NCBI RefSeq assembly: GCF_902170305.1
Contig: NZ_CABHWW010000023.1
Span: 186,001 to 250,000 of the forward strand
Direction of reading: 5' to 3'
From: Yersinia alsatica
GTDB taxonomy: Bacteria; Pseudomonadota; Gammaproteobacteria; Enterobacterales; Enterobacteriaceae
Length of the DNA stretch: 64,000 nt
The position numbers and the translations under genes were made by a program. Shown piece by piece: positions 49,098 to 56,781 of the stretch (position 1 is the stretch's first letter; the number at the start of each line of letters is the position of its first letter). The notes under the pieces were generated by a model. The model saw only the letters and a list, made by a program, of their open reading frames with translations. It was not told where the DNA came from and made no database searches.

Positions 49098-50072
49098 TCA
49101 GGCCCCATAAAACCAGAAGCCTCGGACGTTCGCCAAAACAGACTGTTCCGGCACGATGATCTTGCTTCGTGAAAAAATCTCTTTGGCCGCTTCCTTATAA
49201 GCCAAGGCTCCCCCTCCGGCGATCAAAACCAAGTCCGCATTGATGCTTTCGTCACGCATGGATTGGCGCATGGCTGTAAGAGCGACAGGCGCTACCTTTT
49301 TCATGGCAGCATTCAGATAAGGTGAAATATCGACTTTTTCTCCAAATAGCAGCACCTGCAAGTCGCCGGTTCTCATGGCTTTTTCAAGTCGATCCATACC
49401 CACTTTGGCACCATGATCTTCCGAAATCAGCTTATCAATGGTTTCCAGTAGCACGGACATTGCCTGAAGACTGGTTCCTGATGAGCTGTAGCGAATTTCT
49501 CCGGCCTCAAGGGCAACCCAGTCAACAGAAAAAAAGCCGGGATCTATGACGACGACGCGACCTTCTTCAATCAAGCCCAAATCTCCACCTGTTTGAACCA
49601 GATCCATATAGGCACCGGCAGGCTGCGGCAGCACTTTGACGTCATGAACGGTGATGCTGCGCTTAGGCGTTACTTGATGGACACCTTTTAAACGCTTCAC
49701 AAGGTCTGACTTACGTTGTGGTTCATTAAACTGGGAAACCGGTAATCCAGTAACAACCAAATCGATGGATTCTGTTTCAGCCATTAACAAGGCGGCATGA
49801 AAAAGTGCCTTATAGGTTTTTGTGGTGGGATATTCCGGGTGAAGCTCTCGTTCCCAGCCTTGAAGGCGTCCAGCAGAAACACCAGCGGCCCAACGCTCAT
49901 TATCGACTGACACATACAAACAAGTTTCATCATCGCCTCCACCGATACGCTCCGGCATACGATCCGCTGGACCGGCACCCGCAGGTAGAATAATGGTTTT
50001 CGGTTCACTGCCTGATTGGCCAATTGCCAGCTTCAGGTTTGAGTAACCGATATCTACGCCTAGTACAAACAT
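49098..50072 (-). CDS. srpM: ParM-like actin-fold ATPase, partition protein
   Basis: 324 aa from the ATG at 50072, which has AGGAGA upstream. Actin-fold signatures: phosphate-1 loop VLGVDIGYSNLKLAIG, phosphate-2 VVIDPGFFSVDWV and the adenosine motif LVLIAGGGALAYKEA. SrpM with SrpR stabilises the excised, replicating circular form of SXT-type ICEs. The repeat-rich DNA upstream is the likely centromere. Confidence 0.88.
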   Translation of the reverse strand: MFVLGVDIGYSNLKLAIGQSGSEPKTIILPAGAGPADRMPERIGGGDDETCLYVSVDNERWAAGVSAGRLQGWERELHPEYPTTKTYKALFHAALLMAETESIDLVVTGLPVSQFNEPQRKSDLVKRLKGVHQVTPKRSITVHDVKVLPQPAGAYMDLVQTGGDLGLIEEGRVVVIDPGFFSVDWVALEAGEIRYSSSGTSLQAMSVLLETIDKLISEDHGAKVGMDRLEKAMRTGDLQVLLFGEKVDISPYLNAAMKKVAPVALTAMRQSMRDESINADLVLIAGGGALAYKEAAKEIFSRSKIIVPEQSVLANVRGFWFYGA

Positions 50073-50079
50073 ACTTATC

Positions 50080-50536
50080 TCCTGTGCACTCAAAGTGCTC
50101 TAACGGTTTTCAATCAACCGCGCTGTTCACGCTTGGGCATTTCCATGTGCTCTGGCGGTTTACTCAAATGTCATTATCAGGATTCGGTGCACTGGCGGTG
50201 GGCAGAAAGGTGACAAATCCTTTCATCTATCTGCCTATTGCATTTTCGCAAAAGTATGAGAATAGGCGCTGTTTGGCGGCGGATGACTGAGCCAAAAAAA
50301 TCGAGACGCCAAACGTCGTTTGCATTCTGGCCTGAACTCGCCAAACGGTTTGCATCTTCATGACGATACGTCTTTTTAAGCGTTTTTAAGTGAAATCGGG
50401 CTGTATCGCCTGTCAGGTATGGGATTGCGCGAGTTGATTTATATCGAGACGCCAAACAGTGATTGTTACGGCAGTTTTACGTTTGGCGTTTCGATCCAAA
50501 AGCCAAACGGATAGTGGTTTTGGCTTTTGGGGTTAA
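50080..50536. other. oriT/srpC region with GCCAAAC repeats
   Basis: The non-coding gap between srpM and mobI is where SXT-family oriT has been mapped, and where the srpC centromere lies. The core gccaaac occurs about six times in both orientations: 50271-50278 (-), 50301-50314, 50339-50346, 50444-50457, 50481-50494 (-) and 50502-50508. Three copies share the longer form tcgaNacgccaaac. I cannot place the nick site. Confidence 0.7.
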
Positions 50537-50980
50537 TTGGATGGGGAAATTGGTTTGGTAGAAATCGTCAATGAACAATGGAAAGCAGAGGTATCAGATT
50601 TACTTCAGCAAGAAACGGACAGGCTAAAAGCACTGGCACGAGCTGAAGTTGATGACTTTTGGGTTACCCATTACAAGGTTCGCGAGAATGCGCCCTTTAA
50701 AGACTGGGGGCTGCTTGGTGTCCGTATCAGAGACTTTAAGTATGGCTTTGGCATAGAGTGGTACATCAACAGCTTTCACGGTCAACGAGGCAAGCGCGTG
50801 GTCTTTAGCAAGGGACTGCGTATTTCAAAGACGAAGCTGAGATACTCATTTTTGGACTGCCAAGGTCTAGCCAAAGAATGGGAGTTAGCGCTGGCCATGG
50901 AGAAAGAAGAATTCTTCAGTGATATTCGACGCCAGGTTGATAAGCTCAACATGCTTCGTCGAAGAGTCAATGCATATTGA
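50537..50980 (+). CDS. mobI: MobI-like auxiliary mobilization protein
   Basis: 147 aa, without membrane segments or signal peptide. Position directly right of oriT and left of rumB, and size, match SXT mobI, which is needed for mobilization together with TraI and oriT. The start is uncertain: TTG at 50537 gives the longest frame; a GTG or another codon further in is possible. It is rich in charged helix at the C-terminus (MEKEEFFSDIRRQVDKLNML). Confidence 0.75.
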   Translation: MDGEIGLVEIVNEQWKAEVSDLLQQETDRLKALARAEVDDFWVTHYKVRENAPFKDWGLLGVRIRDFKYGFGIEWYINSFHGQRGKRVVFSKGLRISKTKLRYSFLDCQGLAKEWELALAMEKEEFFSDIRRQVDKLNMLRRRVNAY

Positions 50981-51053
50981 CGTATTTGATTTTCTAAAGC
51001 AGCAAAAAAACAGAAATGGCGTATATGATTTCCTTAAAAATCAAGGAGACTAG
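50970..51053 (+). CDS. Possible 27-aa protein overlapping the mobI stop
   Basis: MHIDVFDFLKQQKNRNGVYD followed by FLKNQGD. It overlaps the mobI stop by 11 bp and contains an internal repeat (VFDFLKQQ/VYDFLKNQ), which chance frames rarely show. It may be a coupled small protein or the relic of a C-terminal extension of mobI. Confidence 0.35.
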   Translation: MHIDVFDFLKQQKNRNGVYDFLKNQGD

Positions 51054-51103
51054 GTTCTCCTGTTGTATAGTTGTTTGAAAATTTAGGCTTAACAGGAAGA
51101 GTT

Positions 51104-51769
51104 ATGGCAAGGAACAAAAAAAATAATCGATATAGTTATGTGCAAAAGCAGGCAGAGCACACTAAATTTTACAACAAAAACTTCAATAAAACTTCGAGTT
51201 TTAGCTCCGTATTTAGCGGGTCACATTTCAAAAATACATCTCTGGTTGGTGCAAAGTTCAAATATTGCAATCTCAATAATGTGAGATTTGAAAACTGTTT
51301 TTTACAGGGAACTCATTTTAAAAAGTGTACACATGACGGCCTTAAGTTTGAAAGATGCATTTTGATTTCAACTTCCTTTGAGCGAATGCAGTTACATGGT
51401 GTCGAATTTGTTGATTGTTATATTTTAAGTACTAACACTCATGCATGTAAGCAGTTTCAAAACAGCAAGGTATATAACAGTTTTCCTGATGGTGCTCAGT
51501 ATCCTTCTGATTTAATGAGTATTGTTGATGTTTTGAGAGAGAATCCTTGTATAAGAAAATCCGGGGTGCTTCATAGGAAGGGCGGCAAAGTAAATACAAT
51601 TGCACTGGATTTTTTGCTTGATGAATTCGGCGTTAACTACCTAATCAATAACTTGTCGAAGCTAAACACACTAGAGTCCGATTTCTATACATTGAGTTAT
51701 ATTTCGGCATTCTTGCGGAGGATTGGAAATCCTGATAGCTTAGACATTACCCGGCCCACAGCAACATAG
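51104..51769 (+). CDS. Pentapeptide-repeat protein
   Basis: 221 aa from 51104 (AGGAAGAG upstream). Residues about 30-105 form pentapeptide repeats (SFSSVFSGSHFKNTSLVGAK, then FKYCNLNNVRFENC and so on), predicting a right-handed quadrilateral beta-helix. The C-terminal 80 residues are non-repetitive. Some such proteins mimic DNA and protect gyrase; others are effectors or have no known role. AT-rich relative to the ICE backbone and located between mobI and rumB, so it is cargo. Confidence 0.7.
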   Translation: MARNKKNNRYSYVQKQAEHTKFYNKNFNKTSSFSSVFSGSHFKNTSLVGAKFKYCNLNNVRFENCFLQGTHFKKCTHDGLKFERCILISTSFERMQLHGVEFVDCYILSTNTHACKQFQNSKVYNSFPDGAQYPSDLMSIVDVLRENPCIRKSGVLHRKGGKVNTIALDFLLDEFGVNYLINNLSKLNTLESDFYTLSYISAFLRRIGNPDSLDITRPTAT

Positions 51770-51859
51770 AAAATACCTACGATAACGGACGGATACCAGT
51801 CTACGGACCGATGCGGGTTGAAAGTTGAAGTCGTTAAAACGTTAGTGGAGGTGATGCCT

Positions 51860-52009
51860 ATGGTGTTGGATTTTATGACAGTGACAGCATTTTTTGTTCT
51901 TTGTGCCTATAAACTTTTAGTAAAGCTCCTTTCTATGTCTAGCTGTGTGGTTAATTTACATTTTTTTCATTATTTCACTCGCGGTAACTGGTCCCAGCGT
52001 GTTGTATAA
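51860..52009 (+). CDS. Possible 49-aa single-pass membrane protein
   Basis: The ATG at 51860 has GGAGG 8 bases upstream. Residues about 2-23 (VLDFMTVTAFFVLCAYKLLV) form one membrane helix. The end runs 40 bp into the rumB 3' end on the opposite strand. The upstream pentapeptide gene ends 90 bp before. Could be real, could be chance. Confidence 0.3.
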   Translation: MVLDFMTVTAFFVLCAYKLLVKLLSMSSCVVNLHFFHYFTRGNWSQRVV

Positions 52010-53238
52010 GCGGGAGACAAATGCTCTCGCTTCATCGACCAATCTTTCTTCGTACCTTGTCCAGCAAAGAAAACCTTTCCGGCACCGCTTTGGTTAATGG
52101 TGTCCAATACAGACATTAACTGTTGGCTATTGGAGCGGGTCGATACGTCATCGAATAGTCCTGGTTGAAACATGCCAGGATCGTAAAAGTCAGACAGCAT
52201 GACGCCCGCTTTGGCGTAACGAAAACCATCCTTCCAAATCCGCTTGAGTAAGTGATTGGCCAGCTCGATAAAATCACGCGTATCGCAACTGGGGATCAAC
52301 AACTCGCCCGATGCGGAATTGCTGTATTGCGGCTCGTTGTCCTTAAAGGGGCTGGTACGTATGAACACGGTCATCACTTTGGCTTGCTGCTGTTCTTTGC
52401 GTAGCTTCTCAGTGGCGCGGGTTGCGTATTCGCATACGGCCTCACGTAACAATTCAAATTGCGTTACTTTTACGCCAAATGAACGGCTACAGACGATTTG
52501 CTTCTTAGTTGGCGGGATCTCTTCAAGTTCAATGCACGACTCACCATTGAGCTCTCTGACGGTTCTCTCTAAAACTACTGAAAACTGGTCTCTGATGGCT
52601 CTAGGAGAGGCATTGGCGAGGTCTAAGGCTGTGGTGATACCCAACGTATTTAAACGCTTAGAAAGCCGTTTACCAACGCCCCAAACATCATCAACCGGGA
52701 CTAATGCGAGCAATCGACGTTGCCGATCTGGATTGGTCAGGTCTACAACCCCCTGAGTGGCCGGATACTTTTTGGCGGCATGGTTAGCCAGCTTGGCGAG
52801 TGTTTTAGTCGGTGCAATGCCTACACAAACGGTGATCCCAATCCAGTGGCCTATGCGCTCTCGCACTTGTTGTCCGAACTCGACAAGGGATATGGCCGAC
52901 TCAATACCGGTTAAATCCAAAAACGCTTCGTCAATGGAGTAAACCTCTACTCGTGGTGCCATCTCCTCCAAAGTGCGCATCACTCGACTGCTCAAATCTG
53001 CGTACAGCGCGTAATTGGACGAGAATGCCAAAATACCATGACGCTGCATTTCAGCTTTGATTTGAAAGACGGGTACGCCCATTTTAATACCGAGTGACTT
53101 GGCTTCACGCGAGCGTGCAACCACGCAACCGTCATTGTTGGACAGCACCACAACCGGCGTATCTTTTAAATCAGGACGAAACAGCTTCTCACAACTGGCG
53201 TAAAAGTTGTTGCAGTCCACCAAGGCAAATACAGGCAT
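51970..53238 (-). CDS. rumB: UmuC-like Y-family DNA polymerase
   Basis: 422 aa, the length of UmuC, from the start at 53238 (MPVFALVDCNNFYASCEKLF). Catalytic carboxylates are in FALVDCNNF and YSIDEAFLDLTG, with the helix-hairpin-helix and little-finger domains following. With cleaved RumA it forms an error-prone translesion polymerase. In several SXT-type elements rumB is broken by an antibiotic-resistance insertion; here it is intact. Confidence 0.96.
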   Translation of the reverse strand: MPVFALVDCNNFYASCEKLFRPDLKDTPVVVLSNNDGCVVARSREAKSLGIKMGVPVFQIKAEMQRHGILAFSSNYALYADLSSRVMRTLEEMAPRVEVYSIDEAFLDLTGIESAISLVEFGQQVRERIGHWIGITVCVGIAPTKTLAKLANHAAKKYPATQGVVDLTNPDRQRRLLALVPVDDVWGVGKRLSKRLNTLGITTALDLANASPRAIRDQFSVVLERTVRELNGESCIELEEIPPTKKQIVCSRSFGVKVTQFELLREAVCEYATRATEKLRKEQQQAKVMTVFIRTSPFKDNEPQYSNSASGELLIPSCDTRDFIELANHLLKRIWKDGFRYAKAGVMLSDFYDPGMFQPGLFDDVSTRSNSQQLMSVLDTINQSGAGKVFFAGQGTKKDWSMKREHLSPAYTTRWDQLPRVK

Positions 53239-53245
53239 GGGATAG

Positions 53246-53695
53246 TCACGACTTGCGGCGCATGTTTCGCACCACATTGGTGACCACACCAAATATCTCT
53301 AACTCTGTCCCTTCAGGAATATGAATAGGCTCATACGCCCGGTTTCTTGGGATCAGCTTTACGCATGGCCTCAGCTGAAGCTCCTTTACCGTGAGTTCAC
53401 CATGGATGCCAGCGATGACAATGTCACCGTGTTCGGCTTGAACAGAGCGATCAACCACCAAAATATCATCTGGGTGAATCCCGGCATCAATCATTGAATC
53501 ACCTTCAACACGCACAAAGAAGGTTGCAGCCGGTCGCTTGATGCACAGCTCGTTAAGGTCGAGCGTTTGCTCAACATAATCCTGCGCTGGTGAGGGAAAA
53601 CCAGCAGAAACACGTTCCATGAACAATGGAATACGAAGGCGCTTGGCTTTGATGAAGGCAAGTGCGCCGCTACGGCCTATCAGCGAGACACTCAT
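53246..53695 (-). CDS. rumA: UmuD-like SOS mutagenesis peptidase
   Basis: 149 aa. The self-cleavage site Ala31-Gly32 (SAGFPSP) and the catalytic pair Ser67 (EGDSMIDAG) and Lys104 (ELTVKEL) are present. RecA-stimulated cleavage activates it as the partner of RumB. It ends 7 bp before the rumB start. A LexA box lies upstream. Confidence 0.96.
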   Translation of the reverse strand: MSVSLIGRSGALAFIKAKRLRIPLFMERVSAGFPSPAQDYVEQTLDLNELCIKRPAATFFVRVEGDSMIDAGIHPDDILVVDRSVQAEHGDIVIAGIHGELTVKELQLRPCVKLIPRNRAYEPIHIPEGTELEIFGVVTNVVRNMRRKS

Positions 53696-53722
53696 GACGA
53701 ACCTCGAAAAATTACAATTGAT

Positions 53723-53742
53723 ACTGTTTGTTTATACAGTAT
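53723..53742 (-). promoter_or_regulatory. LexA box of rumAB
   Basis: tactgtttgtttatacagta is a perfect CTGT-N8-ACAG SOS box, 28 bp upstream of the rumA start. Damage induction of the rum genes follows. Confidence 0.92.
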
Positions 53743-54333
53743 CTAATGCTATGCTGATTTCTACAAGTAAAATTGTAGGTAAAACTGGTGTTGTTCGAGT
53801 AAGACGTTGTGTCGTGGGTGATTTCTTTTTTGTGATGAAAAACTAGATGTGGGGGATTGCTCGCCCTCGTCAAAGCCTGCAAGGCTTGGACAATACTGCT
53901 TCTGCCTACTGCTCTTGTTTCTGTTACTGATCCTGTTACTGCTACTGGTTAACGCATGGGTCAAGTAACCGTCAGACAAGGCTTGTTGAACCCTTTTCAA
54001 AGGGTTTAAAAACAGTTAGTAAAATTCTGCTTCGTATTGAATTTACTGGCTTAAAGCGAAGTCAGGAGCATCATTAAAATGCTCAGTCGAACTCAGTTCA
54101 AGCCTTTTTCAACTGTTTGAAAAGGGGTTGGCTAAGCCATACGTAAAGGGTATCGGTAAGGGTTACCTAAACGGTTTAGCTAAGGCTTTCTGAAAGGCTT
54201 AGCCAAAGCCTTCATACATGGGTTCACCCAGTAGAAAGATTAAAAAAACGCTGAGGTATCCAAGGTGCATTTAGAGAAACCTGTGGCACAGTGATAACCC
54301 AAAGCGAACAATAGAAGTGAAGAGGAACCATCA
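53743..54333. other. Palindrome-rich gap right of rumA
   Basis: No gene seen. Several inverted repeats: aaccctttTCaaagggtt (about 53989-54006), gagcat/atgctc (54066-54084), cctttttcaa/ttgaaaagg (54103-54125) and gctaaggcttt/aaaggcttagc with one mismatch (54179-54203). Around these are short variants of aaggg/ggctaag. This is the junction from ICE backbone to cargo. Confidence 0.5.
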
Positions 54334-55239
54334 ATGACAAGAGCCCCTGCGCCATTTCCGCTAGAGCGCCTCGCAGATATCCCAGAAAGACCAGAAGATT
54401 TTAGATTGCTGGAACGGATTCCATTAACGCGTGAACCGCAGTCCTGGCCACTTGAACTTTCTCCTGTGGTCGGTGATGAACAGCCAATGGTGCTGCTCGA
54501 TACAGAGACAACCGGACTGTCTGCCGATGATGAGTCCATTATTGAGCTTGGTATGGTTAAGGTGCTTTACAGCCCATCTGCTCAGCGGATTGTGTCGATT
54601 GTTGATGTGATCAGCTTGTATGAAGATCCCGGCAAGCCAATCCCCGAGCTGATTACCGAGTTAACCGGTATCACCGATGATATGGTGCAAGGCCAGCATA
54701 TTGATGATGCAGTGGTAGCGAGTTGGTTATCCGATGATCCGCTGGTGGTTGCACACAATGCACAGTTTGATCGTCCTTTCTTTGAAAAGCGTTTTGCTGC
54801 ATTAGGACATCTATCTTGGGCCTGTTCAGCCAGTGGCATAGATTGGAAGGCTCTGGGTTTTGAAAGTCGAAAACTTGAGTACCTGCTGCTTCGATTAGGT
54901 TGGTTCTATGAAGGACACCGAGCTGCAACCGATTGTTTGGCGATGGCCTGGTTGTTTCATTTGTTGCCCGAGTCCGTTGCAAACTTGTTGTCTGAAGCAG
55001 ACAGGCGAACTGTGTTAGTTCGTGCGTTTGGTGCGCCGTTTGACGTAAAGGACTATTTAAAAGAGCGTGGTTACCGCTGGCATGACGGTGTTAAAGGTGC
55101 CAATAAACATTGGTGGCGCGAAATCAGCGAAGACGAGTTGCCGCAGGAACAAACTTACCTGGATGATTTGTATCATCGTGGCTCAGAACATGCCCACTAT
55201 GACTACAAAGATGCCCGCAATCGATTTAAAGCTTTGTAG
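54334..55239 (+). CDS. 3'-5' exonuclease, DnaQ-like DEDD family
   Basis: 301 aa. ExoI/II/III motifs are at LLDTETTGLSADDESIIELG (Asp-x-Glu), VVAHNAQFDRPFFE and HRAATDCLAM. The C-terminal 80 residues (ending in YLDDLYHRGSEHAHYDYKDA) form an extra domain with WHDGVKGANKHWW, seen in stand-alone exonucleases of mobile elements. GAGGA lies before the ATG. Likely acts on DNA ends in repair, transfer or defence; the exact role is unknown. Confidence 0.8.
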   Translation: MTRAPAPFPLERLADIPERPEDFRLLERIPLTREPQSWPLELSPVVGDEQPMVLLDTETTGLSADDESIIELGMVKVLYSPSAQRIVSIVDVISLYEDPGKPIPELITELTGITDDMVQGQHIDDAVVASWLSDDPLVVAHNAQFDRPFFEKRFAALGHLSWACSASGIDWKALGFESRKLEYLLLRLGWFYEGHRAATDCLAMAWLFHLLPESVANLLSEADRRTVLVRAFGAPFDVKDYLKERGYRWHDGVKGANKHWWREISEDELPQEQTYLDDLYHRGSEHAHYDYKDARNRFKAL

Positions 55240-55326
55240 CTCTCTACAAGGTAAGCCTTGCATATTTGAAAACCTCTGGAAAATGGAAAGTGAACTCATG
55301 GTTTAACCAACAAGAGGAATCTTTCC

Positions 55327-55443
55327 ATGTACCAAGACACCTACATTGAACATTATGCTTGCGCAATCTCGCCCTTTCAAGGGCGAGTCAAGCAAGAGGT
55401 AACTAGCTGCAAGGCAGCAACTTGCAAACGTCAAGAAGTATGA
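55327..55443 (+). other. Short frame spanning the IS605-type left end
   Basis: A 38-codon frame starts MYQDTYIEHYACAISPF with GAGGA upstream, then crosses the left-end hairpin and stops before the LexA box half. It may be the beginning of a cargo gene cut by the IS605-type insertion, or chance. Confidence 0.2.
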
Positions 55444-55450
55444 TAAAATA

Positions 55451-55462
55451 CTGTATATCCAT
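55451..55462 (+). promoter_or_regulatory. Left part of a LexA box split by ISL3
   Basis: CTGT (55451-55454) plus the 8-bp target duplication atatccat (55455-55462). The other part, atatccat plus ACAG, is at 56763-56774. Removing the ISL3 element and one duplication gives ctgtatatccatacag, a perfect CTGT-N8-ACAG box ending 8 bp before the tnpB ATG. Confidence 0.8.
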
Positions 55463-56762
55463 GGCTCTTCACTGAATGTGGTGGAACAGTTAAAGTTCAC
55501 CCACAACATACTCTCAAAATTCAGTGATGAGCGAAGCTGCCTTATATCAACAAATCTTGGGATTAACCCCTCCCTGGAACGTCTCTAATGTTCATCTTGA
55601 TGAACAACATCAGCGTATTATTGTCATTGTTGAATATGCTGCATCATCAAGCATTCAATGCCCAATATGCGAGGCTCCCAGTCGTCACTATGACTCCCGT
55701 CAGAGAACATGGCGGCACTTAGATACTTGCCAGTATCAAACACTTATTCAGGCTAATGTTCCGCGTATTCACTGTCCGACACATGGTTACCAGACCCTTC
55801 AGGTTCCCTGGGCAAATGAAAGTAGCCGCTATACCGAATTATTTGAAATGCGTGTCCTTACGCTGTTGTCGATGAGTACCCTTAATGCTGTCAGCCGATT
55901 TTTCAAACTCAGTTGGGGGGCAATTGATAGGATCATGGAGCGAGCGGTTAATCGTGGTTTGGCAAAACGCAGTGCGGTGAATACCCAGCATTTATTAGTA
56001 GATGAGACGGCTCTTAAAAAGGGACATGAATATGTCACCTTACTTTCAAACCACGAAGGGCAAGTACTGGCGGTATCAGAAGGGCGTTCAGCGACCAGTT
56101 TTGCTGATTGTTTGGCACAACTCCCTGCAAATTCAGTAAGTCATACTCAGTCGGTGTGTATGGACATGAGCCCTGCCTACATTAAGGCGGCAAGACGACA
56201 CATACCAAATGCCGAAAGGAAAATAGCCTTTGACCATTTCCATATCGCTAAATTACTGACTGAAGCGGTCAATAAGATCCGTAAAGCAGACCTCTTCGGA
56301 TTGGCACCATCAATGAGACAAGAAGCACATAGGACTCGTTTTAGCTGGTTAAAGCGGCAAGAAAATCTGTGCGATACAGACAAAGAAAGGGTTAATAAGC
56401 TTGTTCCCGCCATGATGAATACTGCACTGGCTTGGTATTTTAAAGAACTCGCAAGAAATATCTGGTACAGCAACCGAGTGAGAGGAGCTAAACAACGCTG
56501 GAGCAACTGGATAGCGTTGGCCAAAGCCACAGAGTTAAAACCGTTAATCGCAGTGGCAGACACAATAGAGAATAAGCTCTGGGGGATCCTTAACGCTATG
56601 CGTTTTGGTCTATCAAATGGACTAGCGGAAGCGATAAATAGCCAAGTTAGGCAACTAAGAGTAAAAGCGATGGGATATCGGAATTCGGCACGATTTCGAC
56701 GTGCGATATTGTTTCATTTCGGAAAGCTGGATATGGGATTCCACCAATAACGGCGAAGAGCC
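55463..56762. mobile_element. ISL3-family insertion sequence, 1300 bp
   Basis: The ends are inverted repeats starting ggctcttc, matching at 16 of 22 positions. They are flanked by a perfect 8-bp target duplication atatccat (55455-55462 and 56763-56770). One transposase gene. The 8-bp duplication and GGCTCTT ends are typical of ISL3. Confidence 0.93.
55527..56750 (+). CDS. ISL3-family transposase
   Basis: 407 aa. An N-terminal zinc finger (IQCPICEAPSRHYD, HCPTHGYQT) and helix-turn-helix are followed by the DDE core: Asp in LLVDETALKKGH, Asp in VCMDMSPAYIK and Glu in LAEAINSQVRQLR. Frame intact. Confidence 0.94.
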   Translation: MSEAALYQQILGLTPPWNVSNVHLDEQHQRIIVIVEYAASSSIQCPICEAPSRHYDSRQRTWRHLDTCQYQTLIQANVPRIHCPTHGYQTLQVPWANESSRYTELFEMRVLTLLSMSTLNAVSRFFKLSWGAIDRIMERAVNRGLAKRSAVNTQHLLVDETALKKGHEYVTLLSNHEGQVLAVSEGRSATSFADCLAQLPANSVSHTQSVCMDMSPAYIKAARRHIPNAERKIAFDHFHIAKLLTEAVNKIRKADLFGLAPSMRQEAHRTRFSWLKRQENLCDTDKERVNKLVPAMMNTALAWYFKELARNIWYSNRVRGAKQRWSNWIALAKATELKPLIAVADTIENKLWGILNAMRFGLSNGLAEAINSQVRQLRVKAMGYRNSARFRRAILFHFGKLDMGFHQ

Positions 56763-56774
56763 ATATCCATACAG
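56763..56774 (+). promoter_or_regulatory. Right part of the split LexA box, just before tnpB
   Basis: atatccat (second copy of the target duplication) and acag. The tnpB ATG at 56782 begins 8 bases later, so a promoter controlled by the intact box would have driven tnpB. Confidence 0.75.
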
Positions 56775-56781
56775 GTCATTG

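Noticed and set aside
50177-50455. 92-codon minus-strand frame in the oriT region
   Set aside because: Runs across the GCCAAAC repeats and has no family features.
53989-54203. CRISPR-like array
   Set aside because: The repeats are unequal palindromes without regular spacers; no cas gene is near.
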